Assembly: GCF_014649335.1 (NCBI RefSeq)
Contig: NZ_BMSV01000006.1
Coordinates: 248,001-312,000, forward strand
DNA: 64,000 nt
Origin: Streptomyces roseolilacinus
Lineage (GTDB): Bacteria > Actinomycetota > Actinomycetes > Streptomycetales > Streptomycetaceae
Reading direction: 5' to 3'
Shown here in pieces: positions 9,877 through 18,050 of the stretch. The notes beneath the pieces were generated by a model. It was not told where the DNA came from, did no database searches, and worked only from the letters and a program-made list of their open reading frames with translations. How positions within the stretch are numbered: the first letter of the stretch is position 1; each line of letters begins with the position of its first letter. The position numbers were made by a program, and so were the translations under genes.

Positions 9877-10608
9877 TCAGGCGGAGCGGCGGCGGCCGGC
9901 CAGGGCGCCGTAGGCGATGCCGGCGGCTCCGACCAGGATGCCGACGACGCCCAGGACGCGGGCGGTGGTGTCGCTCACGTCGGCGGAGGCCGCCTCGGTC
10001 TTCGCCCCGCTCCTGTCGGAGGCGTCGGGCGCGCCCGCGGCTCCCGTCCCGCCCTCGCCCTCGGCGGCCGTGAGCTCCAGTACGGGCGCGGGGGAGTCGG
10101 GCTCGGCGGCGCCCTCCTTCGCCTCCTCGATCCAGCGCACGACCTCCTTGTTGTCGTACGTCTGGAGGGCCTTGAAGACGAGCCGGTCGACGTCCTCGGG
10201 CAGGCGGCCGAGCGACACCGGGAACTGCTGGAACTGGCCGGGTCCGATCTTCGATCCGCTCGCCGTCCAGGTGATCCTGGAGGGGGCTTCGGTGATCTTC
10301 TTGCCGTGCAGGTCCAGTGGGGTGGCGAGCTTCGCCTTCTCCACCTTGACGGTCCAGCCGGGGACGGGCTGCGGCATCACGGACGCCAGCGGGTGGCCCT
10401 GGTCCAGCGTGACCTCCAGCTTCACGGTGGAGGCGCCGTCCCGTTCGTTGGGCACCTTGAAGTTGACCGTGGCGTAGCCGCCCTTGGCGGCTTGGCCCAG
10501 CGGCTGGACGGTCACATGGGCGTGGGCGGCCGGGGAGAGCAGCAGGACGGAGGAGACGGCGGCGGCGCCGGCGAGGGCGAGACGCGCGGACGGACGGGTG
10601 ACGTTCAT
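9877..10608 (-). CDS. YcnI-like copper-binding protein (DUF1775)
   Basis: Exported copper-binding protein of the YcnI/DUF1775 family, 243 residues. Signal peptide cleavage after AHA would leave His as residue 1 of the mature protein (HVTVQPLG), the known Cu ligand, and the Trp in VPGWTVKVE is also kept. A Pro/Ala/Gly-rich linker leads to a C-terminal helix (VLGVVGILVGAAGIAYGAL) that anchors it to the membrane. It is the first gene of the five-gene copper operon; the promoter must lie in 10609-10865, where I could not pick out convincing -35/-10 boxes. Confidence 0.9.
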   Translation of the reverse strand: MNVTRPSARLALAGAAAVSSVLLLSPAAHAHVTVQPLGQAAKGGYATVNFKVPNERDGASTVKLEVTLDQGHPLASVMPQPVPGWTVKVEKAKLATPLDLHGKKITEAPSRITWTASGSKIGPGQFQQFPVSLGRLPEDVDRLVFKALQTYDNKEVVRWIEEAKEGAAEPDSPAPVLELTAAEGEGGTGAAGAPDASDRSGAKTEAASADVSDTTARVLGVVGILVGAAGIAYGALAGRRRSA

Positions 10609-10865
10609 GTCGGAACACTCCACAGGGGGCGTGGGGACGCCGCCACGCGCAGGTGGGCGTGTACGGCGCGGCGGCACCGTTCCGGTCGCGGGTGCGCCCC
10701 CTCGGACACGTCGTCGGGCCGGGCACGTCGGGTACGCCGAGGGTCGTGAACGTCGAGCACGTCGGAGTACGCCGCGCACGCGGGTGCGTCGCGTCGTCGA
10801 GGGCGGGGTGCGCCGGTGTGGGCCGCTTCGGGCGGGGGAGGAGGGACGGGCCCGGCCGGTGGGCT

Positions 10866-11660
10866 TCAGGCCGCGAGGACGACACGGGCCGGCGGGCCGC
10901 GCCTGATCACCGTGTGCTGGAGTGCCCCGGCCACCGGGGCCGGCGGGCGGTCCTCCCCGGCGCGCACCGCCCGCGGCCCCGCCGCGAGCAGCGACCGCAC
11001 CCCGGCGAGCAGGAGGCGTACGAGGACGAGCGCCGCGCGCAGCGCCCGTACGAGCGTCTCCTCGGCGGCCTCGACGGCGCCCCGTGCCGTGAGCCCGGCC
11101 AGCCGGGACAGCCGCAGCAGCGCGAGGTCGCCGCGGCGCAGCAGCCAGCCGGCGGGGAGCGCTGCCAGCAGGTGGGCCAGGACCATCGACAGGCTCGGCA
11201 GGACCAGCTGGTCGACGGGGGCGGTGGAGACCGGGGCCGGTCCGACGGCGGCCGCGGCGGCGGCCGGGTCGAGGCCCGCCGTCGTCACGATCCGGTGCGC
11301 CTCACCGGGGGTGATCTGCTTCGTGGTCGCCCCGCCACACATCAGCCGGGCGGCGGCCCGGACCAGCGCGTCGCCGGCGGGGCCGCCGGTGCCGGCCGGG
11401 GCGGCGTGCTCCTGTCCCACCCCGAAGACCATGTGGAGGGCCAGCTGCCCGCTCGCCAGGGCCGTCGTGATCGACGGCAGCGAGCGCTCGCGTCCGGTGA
11501 ACGGCAGGGCGAGGACGAGGATCCCGGCGAAGCCGACGCTCAGCGTCCACCAGGGAACGGCCTGGCCCGCGGCGAGGGAGTGCCCCAGCGCGGACAGCAC
11601 GACGCAGACCGCGGTGAACACCGCGGCCCTGAGCAGCCGTGGACCAAGGGGGACAGACAT
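10866..11660 (-). CDS. Polytopic membrane protein of unknown function
   Basis: A 264-residue protein with about four membrane helices. The first two are back-to-back (AAVFTAVCVVLSALGHSLAAG, then a Trp-containing helix), another begins LPSITTALASGQLALH, and a later one covers SLSMVLAHLLAALPAGW. An Arg/Ala/Leu-rich amphipathic tail follows. I do not recognise the family. The ATG at 11660 gives MSVPLGPRLLR with the first helix immediately after; the longer reading adds a non-conserved leader. It lies upstream of the copper operon on the same strand, separated by 257 bp, so a link with copper is possible but unproven. Confidence 0.7.
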   Translation of the reverse strand: MSVPLGPRLLRAAVFTAVCVVLSALGHSLAAGQAVPWWTLSVGFAGILVLALPFTGRERSLPSITTALASGQLALHMVFGVGQEHAAPAGTGGPAGDALVRAAARLMCGGATTKQITPGEAHRIVTTAGLDPAAAAAAVGPAPVSTAPVDQLVLPSLSMVLAHLLAALPAGWLLRRGDLALLRLSRLAGLTARGAVEAAEETLVRALRAALVLVRLLLAGVRSLLAAGPRAVRAGEDRPPAPVAGALQHTVIRRGPPARVVLAA

Positions 11661-11879
11661 GGCCGGGCCATCATCCCACCACGCCCCGGCACCCCCCACG
11701 GCAGGTCCGGTACGTCGCCTTTGGCGCCGGTATCCCGAAAGACACCCCCTCCCTCATACCCCGGCGTCCGGAGCAGGCGCATCCGCTGATCGAGGGATCG
11801 AGGGGCGACACCGCGCTTACACACCGAATACGGGGCAATACGTAATGGGTACGTCGAGCCGCAGCCAGGAGGCTGAAGC

Positions 11880-12326
11880 ATGAGCATCTGGTGGTCTCTC
11901 CACTTGCGGCGCGAGGCTGCGAGCGTCCCGCTCGCCCGACGGCTCCTGCTCGGCACCATGGAGACCGCGGGTGTCGACCCGGACACCTCCTATGACCTGT
12001 CGCTGGCCCTCGGCGAGGCCTGCGCCAACGCGGTGGAGCACGCCGGGGAGGGGTCCGCCGAGTTCCGGGTGACGGCGTACCTGGACGGTGAGAAGTGCCG
12101 TATCGAAGTGGCCGACTCGGGGCCGGGCTTCCCCCGGGAGGTGGCGCGCGTCATCGCCCGCAACTCCCTCTCCCTCGACGCCGAGAGCGGTCGCGGCCTG
12201 CGCCTGATCGAGGAGCTCGCCGACCACGTCCACTTCGGGAACCGGGCGGGCCGGGGCGGCGCCATCGTCTCCTTCGACAAGATCGTGAAGTGGCGGGCGG
12301 ACGCGCCCCTCGCGCTGACGACCTGA
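11880..12326 (+). CDS. RsbW/SpoIIAB-like ATP-binding regulatory protein
   Basis: Small (148 aa) GHKL-fold protein of the type that acts as anti-sigma factor or serine kinase in partner-switching systems. It has the N box LGEACANAVEHA, the G1 box VADSGPGF and the G2 box GRGLRLIEELAD, so ATP binding looks intact. Streptomyces genomes carry many such proteins; the partner here is unknown, though the PP2C-like gene 1.8 kb downstream could be functionally related. The ATG at 11880 follows AGGAGGCTGAAGC. Two parS sites and a terminator follow its stop codon. Confidence 0.85.
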   Translation: MSIWWSLHLRREAASVPLARRLLLGTMETAGVDPDTSYDLSLALGEACANAVEHAGEGSAEFRVTAYLDGEKCRIEVADSGPGFPREVARVIARNSLSLDAESGRGLRLIEELADHVHFGNRAGRGGAIVSFDKIVKWRADAPLALTT

Positions 12327-12347
12327 ACCGGCGGCGCCGTGGTGCGT

Positions 12348-12361
12348 GTTTCACGTGAAAC
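12348..12361. promoter_or_regulatory. parS: parS centromere site (exact)
   Basis: GTTTCACGTGAAAC matches the 14-bp Streptomyces parS palindrome with no mismatch. ParB binds these origin-proximal sites to organise and segregate chromosomes. It lies 21 bp after an ATPase gene and just ahead of the terminator. Confidence 0.93.
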
Positions 12362-12368
12362 ACGGACC

Positions 12369-12382
12369 GTTCCACGTGAAAC
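12369..12382. promoter_or_regulatory. parS: parS-like site, one mismatch
   Basis: GTTCCACGTGAAAC differs from the consensus at one position. Its centre is 21 bp from the exact site at 12348, about two helical turns, so two ParB dimers could bind on the same face of the DNA. Confidence 0.85.
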
Positions 12383-12384
12383 AT

Positions 12385-12413
12385 CCCCCTGCCGGAGCCG
12401 GTCCGGCAGGGGG
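12385..12413. terminator. Terminator hairpin between convergent genes
   Basis: Perfect 12-bp stem CCCCCTGCCGGA / TCCGGCAGGGGG with a 5-nt loop. It separates the ATPase gene (+) from pepP (-) and touches the second parS copy. Confidence 0.8.
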
Positions 12414-12440
12414 ATGCCCCATGGTCCTTCCGCGGTGGCG

Positions 12441-13904
12441 TCAGCCCTTCAGGCCCGCCATCCACGCCTCGACCTCGTCGGACCGGCGCGGAAGCCCGTC
12501 CGACAGGTTCCGGTTGCCGTCCTCGGTCACCAGGATGTCGTCCTCGATCCGCACGCCGATGCCCCGGTACTCCTCCGGCACGGTCAGGTCGTCCGTCTGG
12601 AAGTACAGGCCCGGCTCGACCGTCAGGCACATGCCCGGCTCCAGCGTGCCGCCGACGTACGCCTCGGTGCGCGCCGCCGCGCAGTCGTGGACGTCCATGC
12701 CGAGCATGTGGCCCGTGCCGTGCAGGGTCCAGCGGCGCTGGAGGCCCAGCTCCAGGACGCGCTCGACCGGACCCTCCAGCAGGCCCCACTCGACGAGCTT
12801 CTCGGCGAGGACGCGCTGCGCGGCGTCGTGGAAGTCGCGGAACGCGGCGCCCGGCTTGACCGCCGCGATGCCCGCCTCCTGCGCCTCGTACACGGCGTCG
12901 TAGATCTTCCGCTGGAGATCGGTGAACGTGCCGGAGATCGGCAGCGTCCGGGTGACGTCCGCGGTGTACAGCTCGCGGGTCTCGACGCCCGCGTCGAGCA
13001 GGAGCAGGTCGCCGGGGCGGACCGGGCCGTCGTTGCGGACCCAGTGGAGGGTGCAGGCGTGCGGGCCGGCGGCACAGATGGAGCCGTAGCCGACGTCGTT
13101 GCCCTCGACGCGGGCGCGCAGGAAGAACGTGCCCTCGATGTAGCGCTCGGAGGTCGCCTCGGCCTTGTCGAGGACCTTGACGACGTCCTCGAAGCCGCGC
13201 GCCGTGGAGGCGCACGCCTTCTCCAGCTCGGCGATCTCGAAGTCGTCCTTGACCAGCCGCGCCTCGGAGAGGAAGACCCGCAGCTCCTCGTCCCGCTCGG
13301 CGGTGACCTTGTCGGTGAGCGCCTTCTCGACGCCCGCGTCGTAGCCGCGCACGACGCGGACCGGGCCGGTGGCCCCGCTCAGCTTGCCGGGCAGCTCGCG
13401 CACGTCGCCGGTGGGGATGCCGTACAGGGTGGCGGCCTCGCTCAGCGAGTGGCGGCGGCCCACCCACAGCTCGCCCTGGCCGGACAGCCAGAACTCGCCG
13501 TTCTCCCGGTCGGAGCGCGGCAGCAGGTACAGCGTCGCGTCGTGGCCCTCGCCGTCCGCCTTCGGCTCCAGGACCAGGACGCCGTCCTCGGTCTGGTTGC
13601 CGGTGAGGTAGGCGTACTCGCTGGCGGCGCGGAAGCTGTACTCCGTGTCGTTCGCGCGCGTCTTCAGGTTGCCCGCGGGGACCACCAGGCGCTCGCCGGG
13701 GAAGCGGGCCGACAGGGCGGCGCGGCGCGCGGCCGTGTGGGCGGCCTGGGCGATCGGCTGCAGGTCCCGCAGCTCGGTGTCGGCCCAGCCCGACTTCATG
13801 TTCTCGGCGAGTTCGTCGGAGACGCCCGGGTACAGGCCGTTCTTGCGCTGCTTGAGCGGCTCTTCCTCGCTGTCCGGGGTCTCCGGAGTGAGCTCATCGG
13901 CCAC
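12441..13904 (-). CDS. pepP: Xaa-Pro aminopeptidase (M24B)
   Basis: Dinuclear-metal aminopeptidase removing N-terminal residues ahead of proline, 487 residues. The N-terminal half is the creatinase-like domain; the C-terminal half is the pita-bread fold. Metal ligands can be placed as the Asp pair in LLLLDAGVETRELYTADVTR, the His in LHGTGHMLGMDVHD, Glu in GMCLTVEPGLYF and Glu in IGVRIEDDILV. The start MADELTPE is followed by an acidic stretch, as in other Streptomyces homologues. It is transcribed alone toward the parS/terminator segment. Confidence 0.95.
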   Translation of the reverse strand: MADELTPETPDSEEEPLKQRKNGLYPGVSDELAENMKSGWADTELRDLQPIAQAAHTAARRAALSARFPGERLVVPAGNLKTRANDTEYSFRAASEYAYLTGNQTEDGVLVLEPKADGEGHDATLYLLPRSDRENGEFWLSGQGELWVGRRHSLSEAATLYGIPTGDVRELPGKLSGATGPVRVVRGYDAGVEKALTDKVTAERDEELRVFLSEARLVKDDFEIAELEKACASTARGFEDVVKVLDKAEATSERYIEGTFFLRARVEGNDVGYGSICAAGPHACTLHWVRNDGPVRPGDLLLLDAGVETRELYTADVTRTLPISGTFTDLQRKIYDAVYEAQEAGIAAVKPGAAFRDFHDAAQRVLAEKLVEWGLLEGPVERVLELGLQRRWTLHGTGHMLGMDVHDCAAARTEAYVGGTLEPGMCLTVEPGLYFQTDDLTVPEEYRGIGVRIEDDILVTEDGNRNLSDGLPRRSDEVEAWMAGLKG

Positions 13905-14040
13905 GGGTCCGCCTCCTTCAGGTACGACACTGAACCCCTGCCCCGGATCGGGAACCCGGGTACGCCCACCATCGTACGGGCGTGCGGAGGAAGGCCCAGG
14001 GGCGAGCGCCCGCCCGCCCGCACCCGGCCGAAAGGGGGAC

Positions 14041-14076
14041 GCCCCGCCCCGGGCCGCCGGCGGCCCGGGGCGGGGC
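14041..14076. terminator. Terminator hairpin after the PP2C-like gene
   Basis: Perfect 18+18-bp palindrome (GCCCCGCCCCGGGCCGCC and complement, no spacer) directly after the stop codon of the minus-strand gene at 14081. Confidence 0.75.
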
Positions 14077-14080
14077 CGTC

Positions 14081-15619
14081 CTAGTCGAAGCGGGCCGCGA
14101 GCATCACCACGTCCTCGTCGTCACCCCGCCCGCCCGGGCCCCCGCCCCCCGCGGGCGTGCCGAGCACGAGGCGCAGCACGTGGTCGGCGACCGCCCCCGG
14201 ATCGGCCCGATCGGCCCTCGGGACGCTCGCCGCCGCCGCGTGCAGCAGGACGGAGGCGCGGTCGACGGGGCCGCCGATGCGGCGCAGCAGGCCGTCCGTA
14301 TAGAGGAGGACCGTCTCCCCCGGCCGCACGTCGAGGTCCACGCTCGGCGCCTCCCAGCAGGCGAGCATGCCCAGCGGCGCCGACAGGGACGTCTCGACGT
14401 ACTCGGTGCGCCGGTCCCCGACGACCAGCGGCGGCGCGTGCCCCGCACCGGCGAGGACGATCCTCCGCCGCGCCGGCTCCGCGTACGCGAACAGCGCCGT
14501 GGCGGACCTCGCCGGCTCGGTGAGCCGCAGCAGCAGCTCCAGGTCGGACAGCACGGCGACCGGGTCCTCGCCCTCCATCACGGCGTACGCGCGCAGGGAG
14601 GCGCGCAGCCGCCCCGTCGCGGCCAGGGCGCTCGGCCCGGTACCGGACACCGACCCCACCGCCAGGCCCAGCGCGCCCTCCGGCAGGGGCAGGGCGTCGT
14701 ACCAGTGGCCGCCGCCCCGCGCCCCGGTGACGTGCCGCGCGGCCAGCCGGACGCCCGGGACGCGCGGCAGCCGGGTGGGCAGCAGCTCCTCGGTGAGGGT
14801 GGCGATCTCGGCGCGCCCGCGTTCCAGCTCCAGGAGCCGGCCCAGGTGCTCGGAGGCGTACCGCCCGTACAGGCCGACGAGGTGGCGGCGGTGCCCGTCG
14901 GGCTCGGCCGGCTCGTCGTACAGCCAGACGGCGGCGCCCAGCCGGCCGTCCCCCTCGGTGCTGAGCGGGACGGCGTAGCTGGCGGCGAAGCCGAGGCGGG
15001 CGGCGACCTCGCGGTGACGGGGGTCCAGGTGCTCGTCGCCGGGGATGTCGGGGACGGCGACCGCACCGGGTACCGGAACCGCGCCCGGCACAGGGGCCGT
15101 TCCCGGCACGGGGGCCGCGCCGGGTGCGGCGGCCGGGAACGCGGTCCCGCCCTCGGCGCCGCGGCCGGGCGGGGCGTGGTGGTCCGCGGGGGACGGCCGG
15201 GGGTCGGGGAGGGGACTGCCGGGCAGGCCGTCGAGGATGCACCCGTAGGGGGTGGCGCTGCGGGGGACGGTCTCGATGGCCCCGAGGTCGGCGTGGGCGA
15301 GGCCGAGCCCGATGGTGGCGGTGGGGCCCTGCCCGTCGGCCGGTTCGAGGACGGCCATGCCGCGGCGGGCCCCGACGAGGGCGGCACCGGCGCTCAGCAG
15401 TTCGCGGAGGGCCTCGTCGAGGGTGCTCGTACGGGCGAGGCGCTCGGTGAGTTCGTGAAGGGTGGTCAGGTCGGAGACCCAGCCCGCCAGCCGGTCCTGG
15501 ATCAAGGTGCCGGGTTCGGAAGCCGCAGCGGGGATACCCGAAAGAGGCGTCGCAGTGTGAGCAGGGGAAGGAACCGTCGGATCGATTCCGGCCACTTTCG
15601 GCGGGTGAGGGGTGCTCAT
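14081..15619 (-). CDS. GAF plus SpoIIE/PP2C-like protein with degenerate active site
   Basis: A 512-residue protein with an N-terminal GAF-like domain (residues ~45-260) and a C-terminal SpoIIE/RsbU-type PP2C fold. The GAF is interrupted by a low-complexity insert of repeated VPG units near residues 165-195. Such proteins normally dephosphorylate anti-anti-sigma factors. Here two metal-binding Asp are replaced: the usual GGDWYD is GGHWYD, and GDVSGHG is GSVSGTG; the late DD (GDDEDVVML) is kept. That suggests a weak or inactive phosphatase acting as a scaffold or decoy. The start at 15619 gives MSTPHPPK. A good promoter lies 30-60 bp upstream. Confidence 0.85.
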   Translation of the reverse strand: MSTPHPPKVAGIDPTVPSPAHTATPLSGIPAAASEPGTLIQDRLAGWVSDLTTLHELTERLARTSTLDEALRELLSAGAALVGARRGMAVLEPADGQGPTATIGLGLAHADLGAIETVPRSATPYGCILDGLPGSPLPDPRPSPADHHAPPGRGAEGGTAFPAAAPGAAPVPGTAPVPGAVPVPGAVAVPDIPGDEHLDPRHREVAARLGFAASYAVPLSTEGDGRLGAAVWLYDEPAEPDGHRRHLVGLYGRYASEHLGRLLELERGRAEIATLTEELLPTRLPRVPGVRLAARHVTGARGGGHWYDALPLPEGALGLAVGSVSGTGPSALAATGRLRASLRAYAVMEGEDPVAVLSDLELLLRLTEPARSATALFAYAEPARRRIVLAGAGHAPPLVVGDRRTEYVETSLSAPLGMLACWEAPSVDLDVRPGETVLLYTDGLLRRIGGPVDRASVLLHAAAASVPRADRADPGAVADHVLRLVLGTPAGGGGPGGRGDDEDVVMLAARFD

Positions 15620-16205
15620 GGCAACCGGCTTTCCGGCTGCTTCTCATCGCTCAATAGCATCGCAAACCCCCATGTCAATCCGCATGTCATGCTGCGCCGC
15701 TATCACTGCATCCACATGTACACGTACACGTGAGGGGATGTCCAGCATTGTCCAGCGGGGCGCGTGGTGTCTGTGCGATCCTGAACTTGGCCAAAAAATG
15801 GCCCCGATGGGAAGGTTTTGCGGTCGACTGAGCGCGTTCGACAAGGGGCACCACCCGAGGCGACACCCAGCGGACTCGGGGGCTGCGTCATTCCGAGCGG
15901 GCGGGGTACGTAATCGGTGGAGGCCAGGGGAAGTTGGGGCAGGCCCGGAACCCCGCGGGAAGCCCGAGCGTCCTCTCCATCGAGGGCGCACCCGCCTCGG
16001 CGGTGCGGATAGCGCCCCGCGCGCGCCGCTCCTCGCCACGCGTTCCATCGGACTCAGCTGACGACAGCCCCCCGACGGTGTTGTCCGACCGCTCGGCATC
16101 CCGCCGACGGCCCGGGCGGCGGTTCGCCGCCCCGTACGCACAGTGAAGTAACGCACACGTGTTGTGATGTGGACCTCGGCGTTCAACGGAAAGGGACGAG
16201 CGCTC
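15620..16205. other. Intergenic region between divergent genes
   Basis: About 585 bp between the PP2C-like gene (-) and the prim-pol-like gene (+). It holds the promoter at 15651-15678 and a repeat-like string of alternating purine-pyrimidine (CACATGTACACGTACACGTG, 15713-15732) that could be an operator. I see no convincing gene. Confidence 0.5.
15651..15678 (-). promoter_or_regulatory. Candidate promoter of the PP2C-like gene
   Basis: On the minus strand TTGACA (15678-15673), a 16-bp spacer and TATTGA (15656-15651) form a near-consensus housekeeping promoter about 30 bp upstream of the start codon. TGACATG is present twice, once overlapping the -35 box, which could be a regulator site. Confidence 0.5.
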
Positions 16206-16964
16206 ATGCGCGAGATCCTCGGAATGCGACGCAGGCTCCGGTTCGGGCGCAGGAAGGCGCCCGCCCTCCTCGACGCGGCGCTGCACTGCGCCACCGAGTG
16301 GCACTGGCCCGTACTCCCCGGCGTGGGGCTCAAGGCGACCAAGGCGAGCAAGACGACGAAGACGAGCAAGACGACGAAGGCGACGAAGACGAGCAGGGCG
16401 GCCAGGACGAGCGGGGCGGCGGACGACCCCGGCCGAGGGGCCCGCGCCTGCGCCTGCCCCGATCCCGACTGCGTCGTCCCCGGCGCCCACCCCTTCGACC
16501 CCGGGCTGCTCGCGGCCACCACCGACCCGCGGATGGTGCGCTGGTGGTGGACGAACCGGCCCGACGCGCCCGTCCTGCTCGCCACGGGCGGCCGCGCCCC
16601 GTGCGCGGTGAGCCTCCCGGCCGTCGCGGCGGCACGCGCCCTGGCCGTGCTGGACCGGCGCGGTCTGCGGCTCGGCCCCGTGGTGGCGACACCGACGCGC
16701 TGGTCGCTGCTGGTGGCCCCGTACTCCCTGGAACGGCTCGGCGAACTGCTGTACGTGAAGGACTGCGTGCCGAGTTCGCTCCGGTTCCACGGCGAGGGCG
16801 GCTACCTGGTGCTGCCGCCCTCGGAGACCGGCACGGGCCGGGTGCGCTGGGAGCGGCCGCCCGCGCCGGGCGCGCCGCGGCTCCCGGACGTGGAGACGGT
16901 CCTGGACGCGCTGGTCGAGGCGAGCACGGGCGCCCCGGACGGCGGCAGCCGGCTGCGGTACTGA
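16206..16964 (+). CDS. Prim-pol-like protein (bifunctional DNA primase/polymerase N-terminal family)
   Basis: A 252-residue chromosomal relative of the primase-polymerase domain seen in plasmid and AICE replication proteins. Recognisable parts are ALHCATEWHWPVLPGVGL at residues 25-42, the Cys-containing CACPDPDCVVPGAHPFDP, and RWWWTNRPDAPVLLATGG. The catalytic Asp motif (normally xLDVD after this point) is not obvious: the chain continues APCAVSLPAVAA, so polymerase activity is doubtful. Residues 43-69 are a Lys/Thr/Ser/Ala simple repeat encoded by imperfect AAGACGA/AAGGCGA triplet repeats. The ATG at 16206 was chosen for the AAAGGGACGAG ribosome-binding site. Confidence 0.75.
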   Translation: MREILGMRRRLRFGRRKAPALLDAALHCATEWHWPVLPGVGLKATKASKTTKTSKTTKATKTSRAARTSGAADDPGRGARACACPDPDCVVPGAHPFDPGLLAATTDPRMVRWWWTNRPDAPVLLATGGRAPCAVSLPAVAAARALAVLDRRGLRLGPVVATPTRWSLLVAPYSLERLGELLYVKDCVPSSLRFHGEGGYLVLPPSETGTGRVRWERPPAPGAPRLPDVETVLDALVEASTGAPDGGSRLRY

Positions 16965-17199
16965 GGGCCGCGGCGCGAGCGGCCCCGCCCGGGTCCGCTC
17001 CCGTCGCGGCACCGGGGCGGGCGCACCGCCTGAGGCTCCGAGGCCGGTGCACCGCCCGGGCGGGTCACTCGTACGAGTGCGAAGCCCCGCCACTTGTACG
17101 GGAAACGGGCGCGCGGCCCCGAAGGCGCGCGCCCCGCACCGATAGGGTCCCCCACCGTCAGGCAGCACCGGAAGGCCGTCCAGGCCGGGTGGGACAACC

Positions 17200-17787
17200 A
17201 TGAACCTCCGCATGATCGGGCTCGGCGTCGTCGCGGTCGCCTCCACACTGCTGCCGATGGTGGCGCTCGCGGGACCGGCGGACCACCCCGAGGCCCCGGC
17301 GCACGCCCTCACCGACGACGGCCGCGTCCCCGGGCCCGGCCCGTCCACCGTCGGCGACGCCGCCCGCACGGCCCCCGCCTCCGACCGGAAATCCGCCCCC
17401 GTCGGGCTTCTGGCCGAAACCGACGGCCCCTCGGACACCGGTGCCGCCGGCCTCGTCGCGCGCTGCGGCCCCGCCCTCGTCGCGCCGGACGGGGTCGAGG
17501 CGCAGACGTGTGTCCTCGCCGACGGAGCCGGCATGTGGGCGCGGACGTACCACCGCAACACCGGCGGCGCGGAGCTGCGCGTCTCCCTCAGCCTCATGGG
17601 GCCGGCCGGCCGTACCGTACGCGCGCACTGCGTCGTACCGGTGGGCGGCGAGCCCGGCACCTGCGAAACCCCACGTGACGGGGGTGCCGGGGGGATCGGA
17701 GACCGCACGGCGGTCGCGGAGTTCGCGGCGGGCGACGACCCGGGGAGCCCGCTCCTGCTGAGGGCGGGCAGCAACCACCAGCAGTGA
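17200..17787 (+). CDS. Small secreted protein of unknown function
   Basis: A 195-residue protein with a Sec signal peptide (MNLRMIGLGVVAVASTLLPM, cleavage near ALAGPA). A Pro/Ala/Thr-rich linker follows, then a compact C-terminal domain with four Cys (ARCGPAL, AQTCVLAD, RAHCVVPV, GTCETP), likely two disulfides. The family is not recognised. The start ATG follows GGGTGGGAC. It stands alone and ends ahead of two hairpins. Confidence 0.75.
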   Translation: MNLRMIGLGVVAVASTLLPMVALAGPADHPEAPAHALTDDGRVPGPGPSTVGDAARTAPASDRKSAPVGLLAETDGPSDTGAAGLVARCGPALVAPDGVEAQTCVLADGAGMWARTYHRNTGGAELRVSLSLMGPAGRTVRAHCVVPVGGEPGTCETPRDGGAGGIGDRTAVAEFAAGDDPGSPLLLRAGSNHQQ

Positions 17788-17851
17788 CGGGCGGGTTGGC
17801 GGCGGGCCCGGGAGGAGCGGTGGAAGATCCGATTCCGCGGAAATGCAAGAA

Positions 17852-17889
17852 CCCGGTCGCTGGCGACGGGGGATGCACCAGCGACCGGG
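17852..17889. terminator. Terminator hairpin
   Basis: Perfect 12-bp stem CCCGGTCGCTGG / CCAGCGACCGGG with a 14-nt loop, followed by GCTTCT. It lies 64 bp after the secreted-protein gene. Confidence 0.75.
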
Positions 17890-17906
17890 CTTCTAGAACG
17901 GTAACA

Positions 17907-17936
17907 AGAGATCGGCGGTTCGCAAATTCGATCTCT
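17907..17936. terminator. Second hairpin, probable terminator for the DUF5926 gene
   Basis: AGAGATCG (17907-17914) pairs with CGATCTCT (17929-17936). It lies in the gap downstream of the minus-strand gene at 18051 and next to an AT-rich patch. Confidence 0.5.
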
Positions 17937-18050
17937 CTTATTCGGACAGCCATTTACCGATCAGTAAGGATTCGGTAAGGATCCGGCCTCGTGCGCGCCA
18001 GGACCCACCTTCGGGGCCCGTCGGAGGCCGTACCGCCGTCCGCGGCGGCC

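Noticed and set aside
15712..15733. Alternating TGTACACGTACACGTG string as a CRISPR or iteron
   Set aside because: Too short and only two imperfect units; kept only as a possible operator note.
17820..17940. ydaO-like (c-di-AMP) riboswitch at the CCCGGTCGCTGG hairpin
   Set aside because: The order of motifs does not fit, and no plus-strand gene follows; a terminator is simpler.
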